Shown here: piece after piece, positions 21,723 to 33,154 of the stretch
Layout: the number at the start of each line of letters is the position of its first letter
Position numbering within the stretch: the stretch's first letter is position 1
Source: Ignelater luminosus
Lineage: Eukaryota; Arthropoda; Insecta; Coleoptera; Elateridae
Assembly (NCBI GenBank): GCA_011009095.1
Contig: VTPC01004000.1
Coordinates: 11,682-75,681 of the forward strand
DNA: 64,000 nucleotides
Direction of reading: 5' to 3'
The notes under the pieces: generated by a model
What the model saw: the letters and a program-made list of their open reading frames with translations, nothing else
Told to the model about the DNA's origin: nothing
Database searches by the model: none
Made by a program: the position numbers and the translations under genes

Positions 21723-21870
21723 AAATATTCCCTTGTCAAATTTTTAAATGCAGTTTTGACGGTTTTGACGTTAAATGTGCTGTATGCAACAATGTCAGAT
21801 TTCAATAACGGAATTGTAGTCAATTTTTACGTCAAATTTAACACAGTGTCAGACGGCCCTTAGAAAGACA

Positions 21871-22228
21871 AGTTTGACAAAAAATGTGAGGCAAAAAAAA
21901 GTTTTGCCAAAATTATCGATTTTCGCTGGCGAATATCTCGGAAACTAGAACGCATAGAAAGAAAATGAATATAGACAGTCTTGTGGGAAATTTAATTATC
22001 TTTTATTTTGTGGGAAATACTTTTTACCGCACGACGCACTGTTTTCGAGTTATAAATAAAAAACCGAAAACAGGTACCTTTCCACCTCCACCCCCTCTGA
22101 AGCGGCAGGGCTAGGGGCGGGGACTTTTAGTATGTTTGCCTCCTAACTACCCCCAACATATTCCTCAAGAGAAAAATTCTCTCCCATTCCATGTCCTCTA
22201 CAATCCGTTTTTAGGCGTTCGTTGACTG
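21871..22228 (+). repeat. Repeat B, copy 2
   Basis: This is the direct-repeat partner of 19759-20097, in the same order and orientation. It begins about 12 bp after the right end of the Harbinger-like MITE. Function unknown. Confidence 0.65.
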
Positions 22229-22522
22229 GACTATTATACTTTAAATAACACGAAATTCAGATTTCGCGGTTAAAGTATGCCGTTAGCAAATTGGTTGTAA
22301 ATGGGCCTTAATTTCAATAACAAACAACGTCGACCAATAATTCAGTCGGTAAATTTATATAAAATATCTTTTTGGTTTGTACGTTTGTACCTTTCGCTCT
22401 GTACAAACGCTACAATAGCGCACTCTGTTAGCTCAATCGCAATAAATGATTAACGAACGGTTTTTACAACAAGTGGTGCAAAGAACAACATAAACGAACG
22501 TACCTTGAATATCCTTGAGTAG

Positions 22523-22705
22523 TTATACCTAACCTCAAATACAAACAGCAGCAAAGTCCACAGAGAAAAATCAGCTAATTGTAAGATCAACTGACTTTCA
22601 AGTTTCAATGGTTTCAAACGAATCACTGATGGTTGCTGTTAACCATTCAGGAACTGTATGATTTAAGTGCTACCACTTGTTCACTTGATTCACTGCTCCT
22701 GAACA
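22523..22705 (+). repeat. SINE-like dispersed repeat, copy 2, upstream of PIGZ
   Basis: It shares cctaacctcaaatacaaa, atcactgatggttgctgtt and cctgaacacaagca with copies at 2397 and 33660. It ends about 80 bp before the PIGZ start codon, so it may contribute to the 5' UTR or promoter. Confidence 0.55.
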
Positions 22706-22784
22706 CAAGCATTATTAAGATGCTCTTGATTAGTAGCATCAAATTGTATAGCTTTATAATAATTAAAAATATAAAACTGAAAGT

Positions 22785-25700
22785 ATGATAAAATATTTTC
22801 GCCTGCTACCGCCAAGTCCGGACAAGCTTTATCTAACAATTGCTGCTTTAAGAGTTATTTTAACATGTTTACCACAAATTGGTTATGTCCATCCAGATGA
22901 ATTTTTCCAGTCAATTGAAATTGTAACTGGTAAGTATCTTTATTTGTGAAACACGTATTTGTGTTAAATATGTTATCTGTTTTGTTGTAGAGAAAACCTT
23001 TGAAGTGGAAGTAAATAAACCATGGGAATTCAACGCATCATTTCCTATTCGCAGTGTAACTCCCCCGTATCTAACAGTTGGAATAAGTTATCAAATATTA
23101 AAAGCTTTAAATTTATTCCTTTCAACTCAGTTTCATATGACTATATTGACTCCATACTTTGTTTTGGTTTTTCCACGATTATTAATTTGTTGCTTATCAT
23201 TTGTTGTCGATTGGTGTTTATATCGCATTTGTTTAGCTAATAGTGAGAAATACAAATCACGATGTCTTATTTTGTCTATATCGTATGTAATGTTGGTTTA
23301 TGCGACACGTACCTTTTCAAATACTATTGAACTTGTTTTGTTTTCTTTGTTGCTTTACTTTGTATCAGAAAGCATAATTTTTTCAACAATAAATGTGAGG
23401 CAACGAGAATATATAAATCTTCGTTACAAGAAAGCAGAAACAGTTGTTGAAAGAGCAAAATTTCATAAATTAAAGTTATTTTTAGAAAATGATTCTCTTA
23501 GAAACTGTTTTGTTATTGCGACTATTACAACTGCAGGATTTTTCAACAGGCCAACATTTGTTGCATATGCAATTGGACCACTGTTTTTTTGGCTTTATCG
23601 TGGTATAGGTTTCAAATCTGTAAATGCTTTAAATTTTCATTTAAGGATATTAGTTTTTATCATATGCACCATTCCAACTATATTAATATTTGTTATTATT
23701 GACTCATTCTATTTTGGATATTTAACTTGGGGTGAAATTGGAGTTTTGGAAGTTTCACTCAGAAATTTTGTAGCAACACCATGGAATTTTATCAAATATA
23801 ATATAAACCCCAAGAATCTTGCAGAGCATGGTTTACATCCTAGATATTTACATGCAGCAGTCAACATTCCTCTGTTGTTCAATATTCTGGGATTACTGGG
23901 ATATTCCAACTTTTTGGATTTATTTTCATAGTAAGTGGTTCTTTTGTGCACTTCAATTCCAGATATATCCAAACAAACAGAAAAGTGAAATACCAACCTT
24001 GATTATTTAAACTTTTCACAAATGACCGACATTTATACATTCATATGGGATGTTTTAGCTTACTAAGGCCACAGCAATTTTAACATGGGAAAATTGATTA
24101 TGATCAGAATTTGCTTATTTCTACTATATATTAAGAATAATGTAAAATAACATTTCAGAAAACAAATACTTTGCATTTCTATTATATGCAGTGTTCTAAC
24201 AATCTGTGGATAAGGTAAAAAAATGTTACAAGTTTACAGAGCAATAATTGTCTTTACATTCTAAAATTATCTTCAAGTATAATACAGAGTGTAGAATTAG
24301 ATAACACACCATATGAATTTTAAGCAAATAATTGGACATTTGAAATTTAATATTGAAATCTGTATGGTGCATTGTCTGATTCTACAGCCAGCATATGACC
24401 ATAACCAATCACCATATGGCACAGGGATGGGTAACCAAAGCTTGATTCAGGCTCAGTTGAAACTTTTAAAATGTGTTATAACGATATATCACAGAATTTA
24501 ATTGCATATTCTTGTCATGTAGTGCAACTTTCATCAAGTTTCAATTTAGCAATAAAAAGTTTGCTGAGATATTGATTTTTCTTTTGTTAACTATGCTCAT
24601 TTTTACGATAACAGAGGAGTGACTGCATGAAAAATACATGTGGCAGAGACTAAGGGCCGTCTGACACCGTGTTAAATTTGATGTCAAAATTGACTACAAT
24701 TTCATCATTGAAATCTGACATTGTTGCATACAGCACATTTAACATCAAAACTGCATTTAAGAATTTGACAAGGGAATATTTAGAACATGTTTTTTACACG
24801 CAGAATTAACACGATTTTTAAAACATGTTCTAAATATTCCCTTGTCAAATTCTTAAATGCAGTTTTGACGTTAAATGTGTTGTATGCAATGATGTCAGAT
24901 TTCAATGATGAAATCGTAGTCAATTTTGACATCAAATTTAACACAATGTCAGACGGCTCTAAGGTTGACCACTGTACTTCGCCAAGGTTTGGGCAAACAT
25001 AGGCCAAGTAGAATACTTCTATGGGCCAGTTTACACTTGGTATACTGGTTACACATCCCTGATATAGTCTAATTGTAAATTGTTTCAACTTTAATTATTA
25101 TTCTAAAGTTTTTTTTTGATCTGCTCTGAGAGATGAATTGTTTTTCTTTTATCCAGGGCCGGCGGAAGGCATATGGTGAATATGGAGCACTCCATACTTG
25201 AGATTTTTTTGAGTATGGAGTTCTGTATCTGAAAATTTCGCAAAAGTTAAATTATTGTGAAGAATTATGTAGGATGCAGGTTGTTAAATAATAGCACAAG
25301 ATTTAAATAAGGGTTGACTGTCGACTGACTCAGAGCAGATAGTCGGAAAACATATACAATAACAACCCCGGATTGGGTTGTTGACCGTAGCTCGAAGTGG
25401 GTGTGTAGGTCATTATGCAACGATGAAATAATATTAGTTACTTAAAGGTTACCGAAATCAGGCCGGCTTTTGTTTCTATAGTCCTCACCAAAGTCCACAA
25501 ACGGAGGGAATTATGCTAATTTGGGGGCGGTTGTGGACCAATTACCGGATGGGGTCGGTCATTTGGTATCTTGCATCACATGCATCTCGTAGTTGTGTTT
25601 GTGAATCCCTGATCGCCTGAAGTTACAAAGAGCTGTGTTGTGGTATTGGATATATCGTGGACAAGTACATTGTGCATATAAAAAGAAAGAGAATCGAGGA

Positions 25701-28700
25701 AGAGGCAGGGGAAGTATCAGATAGTACCGTATGTGTTTCGAAATCTGCATCTCATAAAACCGTAACCTCTAAAAGCTTAGACAAAACTTCTCGACACTGT
25801 TAAACAATAACAACGAAAATAGTTCAGAAGGTACGTAAGGAAATTTGTTTCATAACACAAGCTATTTTCGATTTTGATATTTGGAAACTGTTTTTTTTAA
25901 ACTTTCAAGAGAAAAAGTATTTAAGTAAAGAAAGTTGATTTTAATTTAGAAAAGATAGATTCAACAACATAACTTAATCCATTTATTGCCAAAGTATTGA
26001 AAACGAATTTAATCTTTTTTTATTCATTTCTATTAGTGATAATGCTTCACCACAAGAAGGACCGTAGATTACAAATCTAGCAAAAAACAATTTATACTTC
26101 AATAAATATATTTTGTGTTAAATGTTAAAATGGTACATTTGCGGATGACCCCACTTCCTTACCTACAAATGGAAGGAATAAATCAAAGAGTTATTTGTAA
26201 ATACTTTTTATAACAGTTCCTACTCAGAAAGGTCTAGACCAAACATTCTTTCTACTACAAATTGTAACTGTTATTGTTGTAAAATTTCACAGCCTCTAAA
26301 AGTTTTAATGTTTCTTTTTCGATGCTTTGGCCGGATATGCGGCTGCGTTGTAAGTAGTAATGACCATAAAACTTTCAAAAACGTAAAACCTACGTAATTT
26401 ATATAGGGTCTTCAAATGTATTTTTTTATTGTTGTTAAGGGCAAACACATTTTTGAAGGAAGGTAAGGTATAAATACCGTTCATACGGTTTTCTGAATAT
26501 TTTAGAAAAAAATATCACCAGTGACACAGTGGTTGAACTTTTTAAAGAAAGGCCGGCTCTAAATTGTAAGACATATTACCTATTCCCAAACATTCAGGGG
26601 AGGACTCATAAAATGGGCATACTATATATATTTTAAAGAACTTTTTATTTATTTAAATAATAATAAATATAATTAAAAAGTATATAGTATTTAACACGAA
26701 TGCAAAATGCAGTTCCAAAGATACAATTTTTCGCGAAAGAAATTTGTTATTTTATATTATAATATGTGAATATCAGTTTACAGTAAGCCTTTTTATGATT
26801 TACACAAGCATTATTTCGTTATCTGTAGCAGACACCAAGTCTAAGTCTATTCCATCAAGTGCGACATTATCTCATTGGAAAGAATCCTATCCATGGCTTA
26901 ATTTCAATGAAAACGAAAAAGTAGTTTGCTTAACCTGTACAGAAGCTATTGAAAATAAGTTACCAGTTCCTACAGACAGAAATAGTCAAATATCCAAAGA
27001 AGCATTCATATCAAAAGGGTTTAGTACTTGAAANNNNNNNNNNNNNNNNNNNNNNNNNNNNNNNNNNNNNNNNNNNNNNNNNNNNNNNNNNNNNNNNNNN
27101 NNNNNNNNNNNNNNNNNNNNNNNNNNNNNNNNNNNNNNNNNNNNNNNNNNNNNNNNNNNNNNNNNNNNNNNNNNNNNNNNNNNNNNNNNNNNNNNNNNNN
27201 NNNNNNNNNNNNNNNNNNNNNNNNNNNNNNNNNNNNNNNNNNNNNNNNNNNNNNNNNNNNNNNNNNNNNNNNNNNNNNNNNNNNNNNNNNNNNNNNNNNN
27301 NNNNNNNNNNNNNNNNNNNNNNNNNNNNNNNNNNNNNNNNNNNNNNNNNNNNNNNNNNNNNNNNNNNNNNNNNNNNNNNNNNNNNNNNNNNNNNNNNNNN
27401 NNNNNNNNNNNNNNNNNNNNNNNNNNNNNNNNNNNNNNNNNNNNNNNNNNNNNNNNNNNNNNNNNNNNNNNNNNNNNNNNNNNNNNNNNNNNNNNNNNNN
27501 NNNNNNNNNNNNNNNNNNNNNNNNNNNNNNNNNNNNNNNNNNNNNNNNAGATTTTAAACAAGGAATTGCAAAATTTCGATCTTTGTATGACGGATTCACG
27601 TCAAAAAATTGATGCGGTAACAGCAAGCATCGAGCAAATGCGAGATTCTAAATTTGAGATTATCTGGGAAAAGGCAACGTCGGAAGCAAAAAAACTAGAA
27701 ATTAACGATCCTCAATTGCAGCATTCGCAAAGAAAACCATGGCGATACGATTCAGATTCCGAAACTCATGCTTTCAAAAGTCCAAAAGACTTTTACCGAA
27801 AGCTGTATTACGAGGTACACAATCGTGTTATAACTTCACTGAAAAGTCAATTTGACAGTGAAACGACGACATTTTTAAATGAGTTAGAAGCTTTTTTAAT
27901 CAATCAGTCAAATGACGTGAAGAAAATCGTTGCCTTTTATCAAGATGATTTTAATGAAGACCGGCTAATTAGAGATCGGGATTTATTCATCGAAATTTGT
28001 AATAAAAAAACGTTTTTGTTGCAATCTTTAAAAGACGTTGTATCGATGTTTAAACATAACGACTGGATCAAAGGTCTTGTATCGGAATATTTCAAACTGG
28101 TAAAATTGATGCTCACAATCCCATGTTCTAATGAACGTAGTTTTTCGACATGAAGACGATTAAAAACATATCTGCGTTCAACTATGCTTCAAGACAGGCT
28201 AAATAATATTGCTATTTTATACATAAACAGAGAGAAGACTGAGCAACTTGATTTGGATGGAATTATAGACTTCATTGCAGCAAATACCAAAAGATCTGTT
28301 ACTTTTGCACTGAATGCAAATACCAAGCAAAAAGTTAAGCCATAAATACCAAATATACGTTGAACCTGTTCTGCTGTGTTTTAGTTTGTATTTTGCAGTA
28401 AATTTTATGTTGAAACTTTAAATGACTTTAAAAGCAATGATTGAAAAAGGTAAAGTTATAAAACCTAATTTTACAAGGAGTAAAAGAAATGAATATGATA
28501 AAACTACACTTAACCGATTATAATACTTTCGTACATATGAGAAATATTATTAAATAGTCATGAGATTTAGGTATATTGCATAATATTATATTAATTTGAC
28601 AGAAGATATAATATGTTTAATGTTATGTTTACGAAAATATATATATATATATATATGTTTTGTGCAGATATTTAATTAAAGTTGTTCACATTACATATGT

Positions 28701-29708
28701 ACTTTTTTTATCCACGACCTTTTTTTTTCATTCCATACCTCAGAAAATCATGTTCCGCTGGCCCTGCTTTTATCCAAATTCCACATTTCCACAATTAGGA
28801 AAATCTTGTGTAGTTTGCCTGATTGATAATCTTGTAGAATAAATTTCTTTAATGTGTTTAATAACAATTTATTTTGTTTCAGCATGGTTAATGCAAGGTA
28901 TAATTATTTGCCAACAGTTAGAAGTATAAAAGGTCTAATGACAACATCAATCTTGGCTCCTTTGGCTATATTATCAATATTTCCACATCAAGAACCTAGA
29001 TTTTTAATTCCATTGATACTCCCATTTGTTTATTTGTATGGTGCTAGAATACTACCTGAAAGGGAGGATATTCTTGTAAAATCCTACAAATTTAATAGAA
29101 AATCACAAAAAAAGAAACATGAATCATATACACTTTTTAAAATATGGATTGTGATTAATGTCATATTAACATTATTTTATGGTTTTATACATCAAGGTGG
29201 AGTTTTCCCCTTTGTTTCACATTTAAGTACAGAAATGAAAGTTGCAGATTATGGAACGAAGTATCACGTAATAACTAGTCATATTTATTCAATTCCAGAA
29301 TCATTATTCTTACAAAAAGTTAGTCCATATGGTATAAGAATGCAACCAAAACGTTTATTTATGTATGAAGAAGGTTCTAATCAATTAACTGATGTTTTAA
29401 AAAAGATCTCAGCGTTATTAAGTAGATGCAGAGTATCTTCATTAGAATGTAAGGTATACTTAGTTATCCCTAACAGTTTAATTGATAGTTTAGAGTATAA
29501 TATTTATAAGGATAATAAAAGTAACTTAGTTTTAAATAATACAGTATCATTTTATCCTCACTTGAGTGTTGAAGCACTTCCATCTTTATACAATATAAAT
29601 GCTGAAGAGAACTACAAAACAATTCTAACACGTCCTATTTTTAGCTTAATAAGATTTGTAGAGTCTTTTGGTCTTTCGTGTATAGAATTTACATTAAAGG
29701 TGCTGTGA
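22785..29708 (+). CDS. PIGZ: GPI mannosyltransferase 4 (PIG-Z/SMP3), three exons
   Basis: Exons are 22785-22929, 22991-23930 and 28883-29708, giving 636 residues with phases agreeing (G|AG and TA|C). The protein adds a fourth mannose to the glycosylphosphatidylinositol core in the ER membrane, using dolichol-phosphate-mannose (GT22 family). Diagnostic blocks are GYVHPDEFFQSIEI in exon 1 (the lumenal catalytic acidic motif; HPDE separates PIG-Z from the PIG-B type), KPWEFNASFPIRS, VYATRTFSNTIEL and FFNRPTF. These are followed by NPKNLAEHGLHPR and, in exon 3, the GT22 motif HQEPRFLIPL. Many hydrophobic spans fit a multipass ER protein. Intron 2 is 4.95 kb because it holds two hAT elements, a Harbinger-like MITE and the assembly gap. 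Introns and ends are my model; the family assignment is firm. Confidence 0.93.
24422..25061. mobile_element. Old hAT-like element hosting a Harbinger-like MITE
   Basis: Ends are CAGGGATGGGTAACCA at 24422 and the inverse TGGTTACACATCCCTG at 25061 (15 of 16). The flanks atatggca and atatagtc match at only 5 of 8 positions, so the TSD is weak and the element old. Its centre is occupied by the MITE at 24654-24959. It lies in PIGZ intron 2. Confidence 0.55.
24654..24959. mobile_element. Palindromic Harbinger-like MITE, complete copy
   Basis: The element is 306 bp and almost entirely palindromic, with two arms of about 130 bp. Ends are GGGCCGTCTGACAC and GTCAGACGGCTC, flanked by TAA on both sides. 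The 3-bp TAA target and G-rich terminus fit PIF/Harbinger. The transcript would fold into one long hairpin. It serves as the reference copy for 20248-21859 and 51537-51768. Confidence 0.88.
26744..28345 (+). pseudogene. hAT transposase (ZMYM/TTF-finger type), gap and one nonsense codon
   Basis: Before the gap the frame reads HWKESYPWLNFNENEKVVCL then TC and later EAFISKGFST, the W/C-rich TTF-type finger typical of this hAT branch. After the gap comes a helical transposase body (DAVTASIEQMRDSKF, SQRKPWRYDSDSE). It leads to the hATC dimerisation motif: LMLTIPCSNERSFST, a TGA at 28151-28153, then RRLKTYLRSTMLQDRLNNIA. The rest runs open to 28345. The stop interrupts the most conserved motif and replaces one residue, so either one point mutation has inactivated the gene or the base is wrong. 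The catalytic core falls partly in the N run (27034-27548), so intactness there cannot be judged. The first part could start within 26744-26830. Confidence 0.82.
27034..27548. other. Assembly gap (515 N)
   Basis: This is a run of unknown bases inside the hAT transposase. Frames crossing it are meaningless. The size may be estimated rather than real. Confidence 0.98.
28638..28656. repeat. (AT)n microsatellite
   Basis: A pure AT dinucleotide run inside the 3' part of the hAT element. Confidence 0.9.
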
Positions 29709-30129
29709 GCTGGTTGCCAGAGATTTTGTGTGATGTAATGAGTGTAAATATCTATGTTGTAATATACAGAGTGTATCAAGAAGGTCTGCATAAACTGTAC
29801 AGCACAATTCATTAACCTATAAGTACAGAGATTCGTTATCAAAAAGTTCTTATCCCTTATGGTATTCTTTTAGTACCATGTTACCTTTGACATAAAAGTC
29901 ATTGAAATCAAAACACTAAAAATGCAATTCAGGGTTTTAAAAATTAATTTATAACAACTTAAAGTGTATTATTAAGTTACAAAAAAAATGAATAAGTGAT
30001 ATTACAACTAATTAATAATATAATAGTAAATTAGGAAGCAGAAAAATGTTTTAACAGGATTTAGAACATTTACATCACAAATACTTGAAAAAGATAACAC
30101 TAGAGCAAATGTTCAAAATAACTTTCTCC

Positions 30130-30595
30130 AACTTCAACACATTTCACAGTCCTGATTGGTAATTGGTTAACCGTCCATTCTACCATTTCTTCAGTAATGG
30201 TTGTTGATTCGAGCTTGAAGATTTTCTCGGTTTAGTTATGGTGTTTCCATAAAAAATAATCCAGAACACTAAAGTTAGAGAACCTCAGTAACCATGGTAC
30301 TGGTTCACCACAACCGATCTATCTTTCAGGAAATTCTGTATTTAAATGTTCACAAACTGCTATACCATCATTCTGGAACCACATATTTCTAAGAATTGCC
30401 AAGATAACATCATCCAATAGGTCTGTAAGGGTTTCTCTAAGAAATTGCAAATACCTTTCAGCATTCGCTCGATTTGGGAGACTATGAGGACTAATAAGTC
30501 TTCCCCCAATAATTCCTGTCCAAACATTTAAACTAAAACGTTTATGATAGTGCTTTCTTAATGTGTGAGGGTTTTATCAGCTCATTGTTGAACAT
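30130..30595 (-). pseudogene. Mariner/IS630-type transposase relic
   Basis: Read on the minus strand it gives FSLNVWTGIIGGRLISPHS, then YLQFLRETLTDLLDD, MWFQNDGIA, and FSNFSVLDYFLWKH, with stops and frame changes. The order matches insect mariner-type transposases (WAGIIG, then WFQQDGAPAH, then a PDLTPLDFFLWG region). The middle catalytic Asp (QNDG) is visible, and the third lies in LDYFLW. Start and C-terminus are lost. It is not functional. Confidence 0.7.
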
Positions 30596-30651
30596 TGTGC
30601 ACATTAAATACACTCTCGTGCATGAGTATTGCTTCATTGGCCAAAGAATAC

Positions 30652-31025
30652 TGTAATGTTTTTAATATATAAAACGTTTATTTATTTATTAACTATTTAT
30701 TTAAAAACTAAATTTATTACAATTTATTTCCAGTATTTATTTACACTAAATTATTTATTTATGTACAGAAGAATGTATTTATCACTAATTACATTTATTT
30801 CGTTCGTAACTACACGTGGTTATTTACTGCAGAACCCCGGCTCTACTCATGCTACCGCTTATATACGTTTCCTCGTTCCTCTCGATGAGTCTAGAAGGTT
30901 CGCGCCTTTTTTCGTACATTCGACTGTCGGAAACTGGACAGTGAGAGATCTCTCTGGCACATTCAGCCAGCAACGCCGAGACTGTTTGACACTTCTCTAG
31001 TATGTTCAAGGGATAGCTCGTTGCA
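30652..31025. mobile_element. Probable solo LTR (374 bp)
   Basis: The block begins TGTAATG and ends CTCGTTGCA (TG...CA), with ATAC directly repeated outside (30648-30651 and 31026-31029). Its second half is clearly more GC-rich than the surrounding mariner and contains a TATA-like ttatatac. A TG...CA block with a 4-bp duplication is what recombination between the LTRs of a Gypsy- or BEL-type retroelement leaves. There is no second LTR or internal coding in the window. Confidence 0.6.
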
Positions 31026-31134
31026 ATACATAAAATAAAATTGGGATTATTTCATGATAATTTAATATCCATTCACTAAATTTATAAGGGAAAGTTTCTG
31101 TATACTTTATGTAAGACCCTTTTGATACACCCTG

Positions 31135-32542
31135 TATACAGTTAGCACTATAAAAAGCAAATTTCGCATTTTAGTTATCTTGAAGTAATACAAATTAAAT
31201 GGAATTATGCCATATTTATACATTTGAACCAACTAGACATGACTTAAAAATATTGTTAACAACATGTAATGTATTAAAAAATGCAAGATGGTAAAGCTGA
31301 ACAAATTCCTTATGTATAAAGTTCTTTTTTTATATTCTGTAGCCATTGGCAGCAAATCCTGGGATACTTACCTTTATTAGGAAAAGTTAAGAAATGATAC
31401 CCTCCAGATTTCTCAGTATTACTGCAACTATATGTAGAACATGTAGGCATTTTGTTTTGCAATTAAAATTAAAAAAGTAGTAGATATTGTACACTTGAAT
31501 TTCAATAACTCAAACCTTGATAACGCAAAGTCCTTGATAGCTGGAACTTATAGTGAATGACTGATATACACACATTTATGTAAAACTACCTTGATTAGTG
31601 AAAGTTTTAATTACTGAATATGTTTCTTCTTTCCCTTTGAGTTCGAGTTATCAAAGTTCAACTGCAGTTATTTTTTTACAAAACTGGTACAATGTATTGG
31701 CAAAAGTATCACAAATATTTTTACAATGTTGCATTAGATACAGATAATTTGCAAATAAATGTTTATAGTAATGACATAAAATAACTTGATTTGAAATAGC
31801 AGTAGTTTGCTGCATCATACTCAAGAGGTAATAATTTCATTTCTTTGAATAATGAGTGCAATGCTATAGCTTATTATTCTCATAAGATTTAAAGTTGCTT
31901 TTTCCATCAGTATTTTAATAAACAAACAAAAAGAAAATAATGTCCATTTTTACTGCTTATGAAATAAGAATATTTGTGTGATTAATACTGAAGTAAAGTT
32001 GTCAAAGTGGTTAACAGCACCTTTAAATGATACATAATTTTGTAATATATTTACCTTATGTATAAGACTACAATAAGATTCCAGTATAATTAAAATATTG
32101 TTTGCATTTGCAGTAACTCATATACGAATATTTGTAAGTAAGCTAGTCTACTATTTTATCTTAGACTTGTACACTATTCAAAATACTTTCTACTTTGACA
32201 AAAAATCGTTTAGGAGATATAAGTTCTTGTTAACATACAAATTATGTTCAGGAACAGTAATCATGATTGCATGCTGTCAGCATCTGTTATTCAAGTTTCC
32301 CCTTTACCTGGCAAACCTGGAATTGTCAGGGAATTTAACAAAAATATTTATGTCAGGGAATTTTAATATTAAGGTTTGGAAAAACTTTTTTTTTGCGTTC
32401 ACATATTTACAAAATCATTACAAATCAGTTAATTTTTCCAAAAAAATCTCTGATGTTGGGTGGAAAATTGGAGTACTTCATATGAATATTCAAGAGACCA
32501 AAGTTAGAAAGACACCAATATACGGGGTATTAGGGTTATAAC
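31135..32542. other. Intergenic, no gene seen
   Basis: The sequence is AT-rich. A 147-codon frame at 32098-32541 overlaps repeat-like sequence (cctggcaaacctggaattgt) and has no family resemblance. Nothing else can be supported. Confidence 0.3.
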
Positions 32543-33154
32543 TAGAGATGCAATGGATGGTGGTTTTTAAAAAAAAACCTGAAATTGATATTTGACTGAA
32601 ATTTCACACTGTATAACGAATATCCGACACTGGATTGCAATTGGATAGTTATCCACTAAATAACTAACGCCAAATAACCACTCAAGAATGGTTCATTTTG
32701 CCTTTGTGATATCATAAAATGAAATGTAGTTGACCAAAATGTTTTAAGACTCCATAATCTTTGCATTTATTATTATTAGTCAATTTTATGCTAACTTAGT
32801 CCTTTCTAAATATCTGTTACACACGTTTTATAGAAAAACCAAATACACTTTCCTTTTGTCCTTTTACAAATTAGAAACATTTTGGTCAACTTCCACCCCA
32901 TTGGTCAACTACACCCTGTTTTATGGTAACAATTACTAAATTTTTCGAAACCTCTCAAATTCAATGGCTTATGACATTATCTCAAAAACAGGGTGCAATT
33001 TTCTACATCACATTCCTTGGCAGGTATTAAGCCTACTTTGGCATATAACATTTTTCCCTAAATTGCACTGTTTCCGAGATACAGGATGTCAAAAGTCTAA
33101 TTTATTGTTTTTAATTAAATTATTCAGCTGGCAAATTCAGTTGTTGCATCTCTA
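32543..33154. mobile_element. hAT-like MITE with palindromic 8-bp TSD
   Basis: TIRs are TAGAGATGCAA at 32543 and TTGCATCTCTA ending at 33154. GTTATAAC stands perfectly on both sides (32535-32542 and 33155-33162), and is itself a palindrome. The length is 612 bp with no transposase. TAGAGATG-type ends with an 8-bp duplication fit hAT. Confidence 0.85.

Larger units (their letters stand above)
20248..21859. mobile_element. Palindromic Harbinger-like MITE, split by two hAT insertions
   Basis: The outer ends are GGGCCGTCTGACAC at 20248 and the inverse GTCAGACGGCCC ending at 21859. If the two nested hAT elements (20345-21459 and 21520-21722) and one copy of each 8-bp duplication are removed, the remainder aligns along its length with the uninterrupted copy at 24654-24959. 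The flanking trinucleotides are TGA and TTA, a decayed form of the TWA duplication typical of PIF/Harbinger elements. There is no ORF. Confidence 0.85.
25154..28766 (+). mobile_element. Full-length hAT element in PIGZ intron 2 (contains assembly gap)
   Basis: TIRs begin CAGGGCCGGCGGAA at 25154 and end TTCCGCTGGCCCTG at 28766, with one mismatch over the terminal 14 bases. CTTTTATC is perfectly duplicated outside both ends (25146-25153 and 28767-28774). The 3.6-kb length, including 515 N, suits an autonomous hAT. The transposase is on the plus strand, the same as PIGZ. Confidence 0.92.
29767..31134 (-). mobile_element. Degenerate Tc1/mariner-type element interrupted by an LTR-like insertion
   Basis: Ends are CAGAGTGTATCAAGAAGGTC at 29767 and the inverse ending TGATACACCCTG at 31134, diverged over about 28 bp and flanked by TA on both sides. 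The minus-strand interior (30130-30590) carries a transposase relic. Removing the 30652-31025 insertion leaves about 990 bp. Confidence 0.75.

Noticed and set aside
26949-27626. ORFs across the N run
   Set aside because: They are artefacts of translating unknown bases.
30629-31000. 123-codon ORF
   Set aside because: It lies almost entirely within the probable solo LTR and has no family resemblance.
32098-32541. 147-codon ORF
   Set aside because: It is hydrophobic translation of repeat-like AT-rich DNA, with no conserved motif or start context.
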